From assembly GCA_029262175.1 (NCBI GenBank), contig JAJCZV010000065.1, positions 1 to 43,787 of the forward strand: a stretch of 43,787 nt of DNA, written 5' to 3'. A program made the translations under genes and the position numbers. The stretch comes from Gemmatimonadota bacterium. GTDB lineage: Bacteria; Gemmatimonadota; Gemmatimonadetes; Palauibacterales; Palauibacteraceae. The notes under the pieces were generated by a model. It saw only the letters and a list, made by a program, of their open reading frames with translations. It searched no databases and was not told the DNA's origin. How positions within the stretch are numbered: the stretch's first letter is position 1; each line of letters opens with the position of its first letter. Positions 27,001 to 33,537 of the stretch are shown piece after piece.

Positions 27001-27100
27001 CCCCGTGCTCCGCGACCGGCAAGCGACGGGCACCGTTGGTCTCCGCCGCGTCACCCTCGCAGGCGCCTCCGCACCCACAGCCTCCGCTTAGTAGTGACAT
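24005..27100 (-). CDS. actB: Alternative complex III subunit ActB (molybdopterin-fold/iron-sulfur fusion)
   Basis: The 1031-residue protein begins with a Cys/Gly-rich piece, then a Tat-type signal (Arg48-Arg49-NFLK, followed by GVSSAGAATMAACG). A long domain follows that descends from molybdopterin oxidoreductases; in characterised complexes it holds no molybdopterin. A ferredoxin-like C-terminal domain (about residues 785-960) has Cys clusters CTGCGACVTAC, CQHCGDAPCEPVCP, CVGTRYCANNCP, CTMC and CAASCP, enough for the usual three [4Fe-4S] and one [3Fe-4S] clusters. It moves electrons from ActC to ActA. The start at 27100 lies 13 bp inside actA. The frame reaches 27346, but that leader is antisense-like and is discarded. 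The low-complexity Ala/Gly/Pro stretch near residue 570 is unusual but plausible. Confidence 0.93.
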   Translation of the reverse strand: MSLLSGGCGCGGACEGDAAETNGARRLPVAEHGGTPVAPLEGEPGQSRRNFLKVLGVSSAGAATMAACGPPDFADKLIPHLVQEEGITPGVSDTYATVLANAGPEPVAVHATVRDGRVLGLSPNVRLPGASAGLSALTHSTLQDLYDPDRVQAPLQRNPDTTPDAAPFQYTDWDAALAALTDGVRAGGAVLLTGRATGTGAAFLAQWAGVMGVEHIAFEPLGLGAVAAGSADVYGGSGLPQFDLSRADKIVCFGADFLGTWLAPTEMSAGFAGARAVDEGRHAKFSFVGPRLSLTGANADEWLEARAGTEGAVALAVAGVVAAARGAALPAWAARVSPEAVADAAGISAEQIRTLGTELAAASNPVAIPPGHESQGAGARQAQAAVALLNQVLGAVGRTVTPGAGAPAGTTASFADMQRLIGRMSGGQVRTLIVAGTNPAYSLPASAGFAAAMGNVANTFAISAHQDETASACGWILPCNHELESWGDAELANGAWALGQPLMHPVFDTRQREDVLLGVAAAAGQGAAFGGADYASILKAAWTARSGGENGWLAALRRGGVDAGAAGAATTAPAAGPEAAAGNPSFSAPSVPSGTQLVVYPTAQFYDGRGANRSWMQELPDAITKAVWNSWVEMHPDMAESLGVRTGDLVQVQSDQGTIEAAAYVYRGIRADTVAIPLGQGHTAYGRSAQGYGVNPLDLLPADADAGSGAFAYAGTAVTVTSSGRRGALVITQGSTDDLGREIVHALNVDEALDAVEAHEIDLVQMVEAAWDSDGNSPYRWGMTIDLNACTGCGACVTACYSENNIPVVGAQQAGLRREMSWMRIHRFEEPMEDGGFQNVQQPMLCQHCGDAPCEPVCPVYATYHNPEGLNVQVYNRCVGTRYCANNCPYKVRRFNWFTYEFPYPLNLQLNPDITVRQTGVMEKCTMCVHRINKGKMDAKDEGRALQDGEVTSACAASCPSNAITFGNLKDPVSEVSRKSKTARGYHVLGELGVRPAITYLEDVTHKHPEVESHGEEVHAEDGAGEAAEAH

Positions 27101-27906
27101 GCGGCGCAATCCGTCGGGGCGCGCGTAGCGCCGTATTGGGTGTCGATCGCCGAGGGGTAGAAGCTGCCCTCCTGTCGCTCGTAAGGCGTCGCGGGTGGCG
27201 GGTTCATCGCGGAAAGCGCGTGGTCCGTGGAGATGTCGGTGTCTACGGGCGCCGAGCGGTGGCATTCGAGACACCACCCCATGGTGAGCGGAGCCCACTG
27301 GTAGACCCGGTCCATTTGTTCGACCGGGCCGTGGCACTCGGCGCATTCGAGCCCGTTACGGAGGTGTGGCTGGTGACTGAACTGCACGAATTCCGGCAGC
27401 TTGTTGACCCACTGCCAGGGGATGGGTTCACCGCGCTGGCTGTATCCGCGCAGCTCCTCCACCGGCGGTAGTCCGTTTCCGGCCACGAGGTGGCACCCCA
27501 TGCAGACCTCGACCGGCGGCACCACGCCCGAAACCGACCGTTCGGTCCCGGTGTGGCAGTACATGCAGTCGATCTGTAGATCCGTGGTGTGGAACCGGTG
27601 GTTAAACGGAATCGGCTGTTCGGGGCCCCGCTTCGCGTTCTCGTGATCGGAGATCGCTCGCCATTGGGGCGGCTGCGTCGCTGCGTCCTGTTCTCCAGCG
27701 TACTGCGCCGCCTCGGCCGCGGTCTCACCCTGGTCGTGTTCCTCGGGCGGACCCGACTCCGCTTCCTGAACATGCCGGAACGAGACGGGGGCCACGCTGG
27801 CGGCCGCGAATTCGGAGTCGGCCGGCGTGGAGGGACGCAAAACGGCCACTGTGGCAATGACGGCGAGACCTGCGGCCATTGTCGCTGTGCGAGAGTTTAT
27901 CTTCAT
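27088..27906 (-). CDS. actA: Alternative complex III subunit ActA, pentaheme cytochrome c
   Basis: This 272-residue protein has an N-terminal membrane anchor or signal (residues 8-25) and a Glu/Ala/Gln-rich linker. Five CxxCH motifs follow, at 114-118, 135-139, 188-192, 212-216 and 267-271, the last ending one residue before the C-terminus. A pentaheme periplasmic cytochrome is exactly the ActA layout. It receives electrons from ActB and delivers them to ActE or a soluble cytochrome. Start ATG 27906 is supported by GAGAGG on the coding strand and by signal position; the frame extends upstream to 28089 but that part is promoter sequence. It is the first gene of the operon and overlaps actB by 13 bp. 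Confidence 0.93.
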   Translation of the reverse strand: MKINSRTATMAAGLAVIATVAVLRPSTPADSEFAAASVAPVSFRHVQEAESGPPEEHDQGETAAEAAQYAGEQDAATQPPQWRAISDHENAKRGPEQPIPFNHRFHTTDLQIDCMYCHTGTERSVSGVVPPVEVCMGCHLVAGNGLPPVEELRGYSQRGEPIPWQWVNKLPEFVQFSHQPHLRNGLECAECHGPVEQMDRVYQWAPLTMGWCLECHRSAPVDTDISTDHALSAMNPPPATPYERQEGSFYPSAIDTQYGATRAPTDCAACHY

Positions 27907-28060
27907 CCGCCTCTCGGAGGAGGAACCGACGCGTTTGGATTGGCCGATAAAGCCACGCGTCACGCGGGGCCTCAGGCAGCGAACAAGGTATACCGCCGAC
28001 GAAGGGATGCAAGCCGGAGAAATCGGCCTTTTCCCGTTGGAAAACTCACCTCGATTCGGG

Positions 28061-28089
28061 TTGACCGGACCCCTTGGTGCGTTTACCAT
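28061..28089 (+). promoter_or_regulatory. Sigma-70-type promoter of the tRNA operon
   Basis: TTGACC (28061-28066; 5 of 6 to consensus) and TACCAT (28084-28089; 4 of 6) are separated by 17 bp, the optimal spacing. Transcription would start near 28096, about 45 bp before the mature 5' end of tRNA-Val. The region also lies upstream of actA on the other strand, so the two operons diverge from here. Confidence 0.7.
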
Positions 28090-28098
28090 ACAGCACTT

Positions 28099-28128
28099 CG
28101 AGCGGGTTCCCCCTGGGGCACCCGCTCG
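28099..28128 (+). other. Leader hairpin between promoter and tRNA-Val
   Basis: A 9-bp perfect stem (CGAGCGGGT paired with ACCCGCTCG, arms 28099-28107 and 28120-28128) has an inner CCCC/GGGG extension. It begins three or so bases after the predicted transcript start and ends 12 bp before tRNA-Val. It is followed by TTGTGTCT, a weak T-tract, so attenuation or leader protection before RNase P processing is possible. Function is inference. Confidence 0.55.
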
Positions 28129-28140
28129 TTGTGTCTAGAC

Positions 28141-28214
<74 letters not shown>

Positions 28215-28267
28215 CTCCGCAGGCGTGCCCGGAGATCGATGTCGGGCCCGCAAGACATGTTTCATCG

Positions 28268-28342
28268 GGGGCTGTAGCTCAGCCTGGTTAGAGTGCCGGT
28301 CTGTCACACCGGAGGTCGCGGGTTCGAATCCCGTCAGCCCCG
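28268..28342 (+). tRNA. tRNA-Asp (anticodon GTC)
   Basis: A 75-base cloverleaf: acceptor GGGGCTG/CAGCCCC with discriminator G as usual for Asp, anticodon stem CCGGT/ACCGG around CTGTCAC (GTC), and TPsiC arm GCGGGTTCGAATCCCGT. CCA is not encoded. It follows tRNA-Val by 53 bp. Confidence 0.95.
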
Positions 28343-28373
28343 TATCACGCACGAAGAACGAAGAGTCAGGCGA

Positions 28374-28447
28374 GGGGCCATAGCTCAGCCTGGGAGAGCG
28401 CTTGAATCGCACTCAAGAGGTCGAGGGTTCAAATCCCTCTGGCTCCA
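28374..28447 (+). tRNA. tRNA-Ala (anticodon CGC)
   Basis: A 74-base cloverleaf: acceptor GGGGCCA/TGGCTCC with one G-T pair and discriminator A, anticodon stem CTTGA/TCAAG around ATCGCAC (CGC), reading GCG. This minor C34 isoacceptor suits a GC-rich genome. The G3-T70 pair (third acceptor pair) is the standard alanine identity element. CCA is not encoded. Confidence 0.93.
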
Positions 28448-28489
28448 TCCCCCGTCGTCCGGCTTCCGTAGGGGAGTGGGTGGCGGCTC

Positions 28490-28561
28490 GCCACCGTAGC
28501 TCAGGGGTAGAGCACCGCATTCGTAATGCGGCGGTCGTCGGTTCAAATCCGACCGGTGGCT
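28490..28561 (+). tRNA. tRNA-Thr (anticodon CGT)
   Basis: A 72-base cloverleaf: acceptor GCCACCG/CGGTGGC with discriminator T, anticodon stem CCGCA/TGCGG around TTCGTAA (CGT), reading ACG, and TPsiC arm CGTCGGTTCAAATCCGACC. CCA is not encoded. Confidence 0.93.
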
Positions 28562-28574
28562 TGAAGGTCGGTAC

Positions 28575-28647
28575 GCGGGTGTAGCTCAGCTGGTAGAGCG
28601 CAACCTTGCCAAGGTTGAGGTCGCCGGTTCGAATCCGGTCACCCGCT
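28575..28647 (+). tRNA. tRNA-Gly (anticodon GCC)
   Basis: A 73-base cloverleaf: acceptor GCGGGTG/CACCCGC with discriminator T, anticodon stem CAACC/GGTTG around TTGCCAA (GCC), and TPsiC arm GCCGGTTCGAATCCGGT. CCA is not encoded. Only 13 bp separate it from tRNA-Thr. Confidence 0.95.
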
Positions 28648-28711
28648 TGTTTTCGACTCTATGGTTTATAGCGTCGGTCCCGCGCCACGAGCGCGATGTT
28701 GTAGGTCCCCT

Positions 28712-28785
28712 CGGGGCGTGGCTCAGTCCGGTAGAGCGCTGCGTTCGGGACGCAGAGGTCCCCGGTTCAAATCCGGGCGCCCCGA
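28712..28785 (+). tRNA. tRNA-Pro (anticodon CGG)
   Basis: A 74-base cloverleaf: acceptor CGGGGCG/CGCCCCG with discriminator A (the C1-G72 pair is typical of tRNA-Pro), anticodon stem CTGCG/CGCAG around TTCGGGA (CGG), and TPsiC arm CCCGGTTCAAATCCGGG. CCA is not encoded. It is the last gene of the operon. Confidence 0.95.
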
Positions 28786-28825
28786 TTGATTGCTCGCGAT
28801 GCCCTGCGCCCGGGATTCGGCGGGC

Positions 28826-28860
28826 CGAGAGCCCGTCTCTTGGACGGGCTCTCGTTCTTT
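28826..28860 (+). terminator. Rho-independent terminator of the tRNA operon
   Basis: An 11-12 bp stem (GAGAGCCCGTC at 28827-28837 paired with GACGGGCTCTC at 28843-28853) has a five-base loop and is followed by GTTCTTT. It lies 41 bp after the tRNA-Pro gene. Confidence 0.88.
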
Positions 28861-28878
28861 CCCCTCCGCCTGTCCAGC

Positions 28879-28907
28879 TATTAGGCGCACTTGTATTAGG
28901 CGCACTT
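28879..28907. repeat. Tandem 15-bp direct repeat
   Basis: TATTAGGCGCACTT occurs at 28879-28892 and exactly again at 28894-28907, one base apart. It lies just beyond the tRNA terminator. No integrase or other element borders are nearby, so slippage is the simple reading; an old integration scar is possible but unsupported. The remaining sequence to 29285 holds at most the doubtful small ORF listed next. Confidence 0.7.
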
Positions 28908-29105
28908 CACTCCCGCCTCCACCGCCGTTAGCCAGCTCAGAGCCAGCCGCAGTTGTCCATCTATTTCGGTGACCAGGTGCGGTATGCGCGCCGAGGCAAA
29001 CCGAAGTTCGAGTAGTTCGTCGATCCGTCCTCGAATCGCAGATGGCGAGGAACAGGGGCCGACTTGGCTTTCTATTGATCGAATCGACATCTCCAAACCC
29101 TCCAT
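28896..29105 (-). CDS. Doubtful small ORF
   Basis: This 69-residue frame from ATG 29105 (MEGLEMSIRSIE) has a plausible helical, Leu-rich centre (RIDELLELRFASARIPHLV, then LRLALSWLTAVEAGV). It has no recognised family, no clear ribosome-binding site and mixed third-position usage, and it runs into the direct repeat. It may be a remnant of an inserted gene next to the tRNA cluster, or chance. It is the only candidate gene in the 425 bp between the tRNA terminator and the malic enzyme start. Confidence 0.22.
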   Translation of the reverse strand: MEGLEMSIRSIESQVGPCSSPSAIRGRIDELLELRFASARIPHLVTEIDGQLRLALSWLTAVEAGVKCA

Positions 29106-29285
29106 CCCTTGGGCGCTGCGCGCCTCTGTTTGAGCACCGGTCCTCAAAGTCCGAGATCCAGATCCTCGGTTTGAGTACCTTCCGTCTATATAACAAAGAC
29201 GACGTGACCGGCGGTTCCGACACTCGCTAGAAGTGCGCCCAGCACGCTTAGCTTGCCTGGCCCTCACAACGAGGCGTTACAACGA

Positions 29286-30899
29286 ATGACTGAAATCGGC
29301 GGGTCGCACCTTCTGCACGAACCCGATTCCAACAAGAGCACGGCATTCACAGAGGAAGAGCGGGATGCGCTGGGTCTTCGGGGCCTCTTGCCGCCGCATG
29401 TCTCCACGCAGGATGAGCAAGTAGCGCGCATCATGGGGAACTACCGGAGAGAGACCACGGATCTCGGGCGCTACGCCTATCTCTCCGCCCTCCAAGATCG
29501 AAACGAACGTCTCTTCTTTCGCGTCATCACCGACCACATCGAAGAGATGATGCCGATCGTGTACACCCCCACCGTGGGGGAGGCGTCTCAGGAGTTCAGC
29601 AGCCTGTTTCGGCGCGCTCGAGGTCTGTACGTGACCGCAGAAGATCGCGGACGCGTCGCGCAGATCCTTGGGAATTGGCACACGACCGATGTCGAAGTCA
29701 TCGTCGTCACCGATGGAGAGCGCATCCTCGGGCTGGGGGATCTCGGTGCCAACGGGATGGGCATACCCATCGGCAAGCTCACGCTCTACACGGCGGTCGG
29801 GGGGATAAGTCCGTCTCGCTGCCTGCCCGTCATGATCGATGTGGGCACGAACAACGAGGCGCTCCGAGAGGACCCGCTCTATCTGGGGCTTCGCCAGGCC
29901 CGCGTTACCGGCGCCGCGTACGACGAACTTCTGGATGAGTTCGTCGAAGGAGTTCAAGAGGCGTTCCCCGACGCCCTCATCCAGTTCGAGGACTTCGAGA
30001 CTCAAAACGCGTATCGATTGTTACACCGGTATCGCGATCGCGTCCTGACCTTCAACGATGACATCCAGGGCACCGCAGCAGTCGCGTTGGGCGGGTTGTA
30101 CGCAGCCATTCGCATCACGGACGTCCCGCTGACGGACATGACCGTGATGTTTTTGGGCGCGGGGTCTGCCGCGACGGGAATTGCGGACTTGTTGGTTTCG
30201 GCTCTGGTGGCGGAAGGGCTCGACGAAGCGGCGGCTCGACGTCGATGCTGGTTCGTGGACAGTCAGGGACTGGTCGTATCGGGCCGGGATCGCTTGGCGG
30301 AACACAAACTTCGCTATGCGCACGATCACGAACCGCTGAACTTCGCCGAAGCCGTGGCGAAGATCCGACCCACCGCCCTGCTGGGCGCTACCGGTCACGG
30401 CGGTTCGTTCACGCGCGACATCATCGGGCTCATGGCCGAGATCAACCCGAGGCCGATCATCTTTGCGCTCTCCAACCCCACCTCCAAGGCGGAGTGTACC
30501 GCCGAGCAGGCATACGGCTGGAGCCAGGGGCGGGCCGTGTTCGCGAGCGGGAGTCCGTTTGACTCCGTCGAGTACGAGGGACGCCGCCACGTGCCGGGTC
30601 AGGGCAACAACGTCTACGTCTTCCCCGGCATCGGATTGGGCGCGGTCGCGACACGAGCCACGCGCATCACCGAGGAGATGTTTCTCGTTGCTGCGCGCAC
30701 GTTGGCGGACTCGGTCTCAACGGCGTCATTGGAAATGGGGTCGATCTACCCTCCTCTCGGTGAGATCCGAGCGGTGTCGATCGCGATCGCCGAAGCGGTC
30801 GCTGGCGTCGCGCACTCGAGTGGGCTCGCGAGGGCAGGTGGGGATGACGACATCGTACGACAGGTACGCGACCATGTCTGGTCTTTCGCATACGATTGA
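29286..30899 (+). CDS. NAD-type malic enzyme (malate dehydrogenase, oxaloacetate-decarboxylating)
   Basis: The 537-residue enzyme converts malate to pyruvate and CO2 with reduction of NAD(P)+. It has the long single-domain malic enzyme layout of SfcA/MaeA: RGLLPPHV early, MPIVYTPTVGEA, then VVTDGERILGLGDLGANGMGIPIGKL in pieces. The catalytic and metal region is FNDDIQGTAAV, the Rossmann motif is FLGAGSAATGIADLL, and the ends are LSNPTSKAECTAEQAY and NNVYVFPGIGLGAV. The dinucleotide loop suggests NAD, though cofactor choice cannot be settled by eye. ATG 29286 is preferred; an in-frame TTG at 29253 is possible. It is a single-gene unit, converging on the amidohydrolase operon. Confidence 0.94.
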   Translation: MTEIGGSHLLHEPDSNKSTAFTEEERDALGLRGLLPPHVSTQDEQVARIMGNYRRETTDLGRYAYLSALQDRNERLFFRVITDHIEEMMPIVYTPTVGEASQEFSSLFRRARGLYVTAEDRGRVAQILGNWHTTDVEVIVVTDGERILGLGDLGANGMGIPIGKLTLYTAVGGISPSRCLPVMIDVGTNNEALREDPLYLGLRQARVTGAAYDELLDEFVEGVQEAFPDALIQFEDFETQNAYRLLHRYRDRVLTFNDDIQGTAAVALGGLYAAIRITDVPLTDMTVMFLGAGSAATGIADLLVSALVAEGLDEAAARRRCWFVDSQGLVVSGRDRLAEHKLRYAHDHEPLNFAEAVAKIRPTALLGATGHGGSFTRDIIGLMAEINPRPIIFALSNPTSKAECTAEQAYGWSQGRAVFASGSPFDSVEYEGRRHVPGQGNNVYVFPGIGLGAVATRATRITEEMFLVAARTLADSVSTASLEMGSIYPPLGEIRAVSIAIAEAVAGVAHSSGLARAGGDDDIVRQVRDHVWSFAYD

Positions 30900-30901
30900 T
30901 C

Positions 30902-30919
30902 CGTCGTTCATCAACGACG
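30902..30919 (+). terminator. Weak hairpin after the malic enzyme
   Basis: A 7-bp stem (CGTCGTT with AACGACG) around a four-base loop CATC starts three bases after the stop codon. There is no T-tract. Convergent gene ends at 30950 lie just beyond, so a shared stop is plausible but unproven. Confidence 0.4.
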
Positions 30920-30949
30920 ACGTTCGACACACCTCGAGTGATTCAGACG

Positions 30950-32641
30950 CTATCCGCCGCCGATCTCCTCGAGGAGCGCCTTGGCCCCGTCGTGACTCGG
31001 CTCGAGGCGAAGGGCTTGTTTAAGCGCGGCTCGTCCCGAGTCGATCTGTCCGGCCCCGAGTAGCGCGACTCCGATCATATACGGAGGGAGGTAGGACTCA
31101 GGGGCTGCTTGCCCCACCAACTGGATTACGCGCAAAGCACCTTCCATATCCCTCTGCTCGGCGAGCATGAAGGCGAGAAAAAGTGCGGGGGTCTCTCCGA
31201 ACGGCGGCCCATCACCGTCGAGTCGGTCGACGTAGGTCTCGGCGGCGTCTATCCCTTCCTCCAGAAGAACGTCGGCGAACCTTCCCGTTCGAAGATTGAT
31301 CTCGCGTACCGCTTCGAGCATCAGCTCGATGTCATCCATCGTGTGCCAACGGCCGCTGGCGACCACGCCAGCGACCCGTCGAAGGTGGTCTAGGTCATCC
31401 AAAGGGTTGGCGTCGAGTAGCAGAAGGTCGGCGCGACCACCGACTTCGATCGTACCGAAACTCGTCTCCATCGAGAGAAATATCCCAGCGTTGGTCGTCG
31501 CCGTCTGGAGCACCTCGAACCTGGATAGGCCCGCCTGTTCGAGAAGCGCGAGTTCTCGATGTAGGTCGGCCCCCGGTACGAGCCCAGGCAGTTCTCCCGC
31601 ATCGGATCCGGCGACCAAGGGCACCCCCGCCTCGTGGAGTCCACGCGCGATCCGCTGTTTGAACTCGAGTCTCTGTCGGTACAGGGCATCGCGCCCCAAC
31701 CGGCCTTCCGTACGAAAGCGATTGTACCCCGGCTCCCATAACAGCTGTCGAACCGGGTCCAGAAGCTGTCGAGCTTCACGCTGTAAGAGCGGGGAAGGGT
31801 CCTCGGCGATGCTACCGGCGATGGCTTCGTAGGTGACCAACGTGGTGATCACCGGGATGCCGGCCCGCTGCGTGGTTTCGGCGGCCGCGGGGATGGCGGT
31901 CTCGTCGGTTTGTCGATCGAAGACCTTGTTGAAGAACTCCTCGACGTGCGCGATCGAAGACTGACCCGACTCCAGCACGGCTTCCAGGCCGACGTCTCGC
32001 GGGATGTGACCGGTGACCCGGATGTCATGCCGATCGGCCGCCGTCATGATCGCGCGGTAGATCTCAGGGCTGACCGCCCCCCAGACTTTGATGAAGTCGT
32101 AGCCGGCCTGGGCCTGAAACGCGACCAGTCGCTCGGCCGCTTCCGGCGTGTCTACGAGACGCTCGAAGTCGACCAGAGGCTGCGCCCCGATCTTGAGTTG
32201 CGGGCCGGTGGTATAGATGGTCGGGCCAGCGAGTTCTCCGGTTTCGACCTGATTGCGCAAGTCGAGCTGCAGGGCCGCGCCCGACATATTGAGCACGCTG
32301 GTGATGCCGTGCGCCAGGTAGATGGGGAGGTCATTCGGATCGAAGAGATGAACGTGCGAATCCGAGAGCCCGGGCATCAAGTACTTCCCAGAGGCATCGA
32401 TGCGCGGCGTCTCGGCGGGGATACGGAGCCCATCGAGCGACCCGATGGCTTCGATCTGCCCGTCTCTTACCCAGACCGACGCGAGTTCGGGTGTTTTCTC
32501 TTGTGTCATGTCGATGACCGAAGCGTTCTCGAACACCATGGATCGCACGGTCGCCTCTTGTCCGTCGCCGGATGTGGGCGGACCAACGATGGCGCCGAAC
32601 AACGCGGAGAGAGCAATCAGTAATCGTGATCTGGAACGCAT
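30950..32641 (-). CDS. Secreted metal-dependent amidohydrolase with C-terminal TPR-like extension
   Basis: The 563-residue protein has a signal peptide (residues 5-28) and an intact amidohydrolase site: His-x-His in SDSHVHLFD, the lysine of FIKVWGA, His in VTGHIPRD and in SSIAHVEEF, and Asp in VAGSDAGE. The closing GTIEVGGRADLLLLDANP follows. An imidazolonepropionase-, prolidase- or dipeptidase-like hydrolase outside the cytoplasm is expected; the substrate is unknown. After about residue 440, where such enzymes usually end, some 110 residues continue as paired helices with TPR pattern (AEQRDMEGALRVIQLVGQA, ALLGAGQIDSGRAALKQALRLEP). It lies 37 bp behind tetR and is probably in the same transcript. 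Confidence 0.85.
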   Translation of the reverse strand: MRSRSRLLIALSALFGAIVGPPTSGDGQEATVRSMVFENASVIDMTQEKTPELASVWVRDGQIEAIGSLDGLRIPAETPRIDASGKYLMPGLSDSHVHLFDPNDLPIYLAHGITSVLNMSGAALQLDLRNQVETGELAGPTIYTTGPQLKIGAQPLVDFERLVDTPEAAERLVAFQAQAGYDFIKVWGAVSPEIYRAIMTAADRHDIRVTGHIPRDVGLEAVLESGQSSIAHVEEFFNKVFDRQTDETAIPAAAETTQRAGIPVITTLVTYEAIAGSIAEDPSPLLQREARQLLDPVRQLLWEPGYNRFRTEGRLGRDALYRQRLEFKQRIARGLHEAGVPLVAGSDAGELPGLVPGADLHRELALLEQAGLSRFEVLQTATTNAGIFLSMETSFGTIEVGGRADLLLLDANPLDDLDHLRRVAGVVASGRWHTMDDIELMLEAVREINLRTGRFADVLLEEGIDAAETYVDRLDGDGPPFGETPALFLAFMLAEQRDMEGALRVIQLVGQAAPESYLPPYMIGVALLGAGQIDSGRAALKQALRLEPSHDGAKALLEEIGGG

Positions 32642-32678
32642 GGCAACGACTCCGGAACAAGCGTTTGGTGAAGACCGT

Positions 32679-33371
32679 CTAGACGACGAAACCGGTCAGT
32701 ACAAAGTGAAGGGCGGTGTCGCGCGCTTCGCGATCCGAAGCGTAGTTCCCGCCTGGGGTGAAGTGGCGGTGCATGGCAAAGGTTGCGCAGATCTCGACGA
32801 TGAATCGCGCGGCGGTGGCCATGTTGGGTGGCGCCCGAAGAGCTCCGCTCTCGCACCGGTCGTTGAGGTAGGCCTCGAGCGCGTCCAGGACGGGCTGTCG
32901 AACGTGGTCTGAATACAACCGAGCGAGCTCGGGCCAGCCGTTGGCAGAGCGATCGATCATTCGTATCAGAACGTGCTGCCGCGCGATCTCATCGTAGAGT
33001 TCGCCGACGATCGATTCGATTTCTCGCGCGGGATCGGTTCTCGGCCCGCGCTCCAATGCGTCCGCGAGCGCGGGGAAGCGATCGCCATCGACGAGCCGAT
33101 TGCGAACGAAGTCGAAGAGAGAGGCCTCGAACCCGAGTCCTCCCTGCCGGCGCGCCCAAAGGACGGTGGGTTCCTCTCCCAGTCCTTTTCGAAGCGCGAG
33201 CTCGAAGAGTTCCTCTTTGCTGTCCGCATAGCGGTAGAGCGTGCCGAGAGCGACACCGGCTTCTTCGGCGATGTCGGACATCATCGCGCGTCGGTAGCCG
33301 ACCAGAGCGAATACGCGTCCCGCACCCGTCAGAATCGCGGAGAACTTGTCTTGCTTGAGAATCTGGGCCAT
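32679..33371 (-). CDS. TetR-family transcriptional regulator
   Basis: The 230-residue protein has an N-terminal helix-turn-helix (about 13-57, with MMSDIAEEAGVALGTLYRY and SKEELFELAL), followed by an all-helical ligand-binding domain. Such proteins are dimeric repressors released by a small ligand. Ten bases before its ATG sits a perfect palindrome (33382-33400) on which it very probably acts, repressing its own operon with the amidohydrolase and possibly the divergent serine hydrolase. The ligand is unknown. Length is slightly above the family mean, otherwise ordinary. Confidence 0.9.
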   Translation of the reverse strand: MAQILKQDKFSAILTGAGRVFALVGYRRAMMSDIAEEAGVALGTLYRYADSKEELFELALRKGLGEEPTVLWARRQGGLGFEASLFDFVRNRLVDGDRFPALADALERGPRTDPAREIESIVGELYDEIARQHVLIRMIDRSANGWPELARLYSDHVRQPVLDALEAYLNDRCESGALRAPPNMATAARFIVEICATFAMHRHFTPGGNYASDREARDTALHFVLTGFVV

Positions 33372-33381
33372 GCCCGAAACT

Positions 33382-33400
33382 AGAATGAATGGTTCATTCT
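33382..33400. promoter_or_regulatory. TetR-type operator palindrome
   Basis: A perfect inverted repeat: AGAATGAA (33382-33389), spacer TGG, TTCATTCT (33393-33400). It starts 10 bp from the tetR ATG, in the intergenic region shared with the divergent serine hydrolase gene. The form GAATGAAnnnTTCATTC is a common TetR-family site, and on the minus strand it overlaps a TAGAAT that could be the -10. Assignment to the adjacent regulator is inference by proximity. Confidence 0.82.
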
Positions 33401-33537
33401 ACGCAAGGGTGATCTGATACACTGGTTGTCAAAAGGTGGATCCGTACGTTCTCTATGTAGCGAGGGCGGTCGGTCCACCCCGTGCGGGGAATCGTAGAAG
33501 GAGCATTAGACATGACAGCGAACCGGTGGTGAAGGGC

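Noticed and set aside
24005..27100. ActB as a molybdenum oxidoreductase
   Set aside because: Gene order, the fused iron-sulfur domain and neighbours identify alternative complex III, in which this domain is known to hold no molybdopterin.
28786..29285. Integrated element beside the tRNA cluster
   Set aside because: There is only a 14-15 bp direct repeat and a doubtful short ORF. No integrase, transposase or long att-like repeat of a tRNA 3' end is present.
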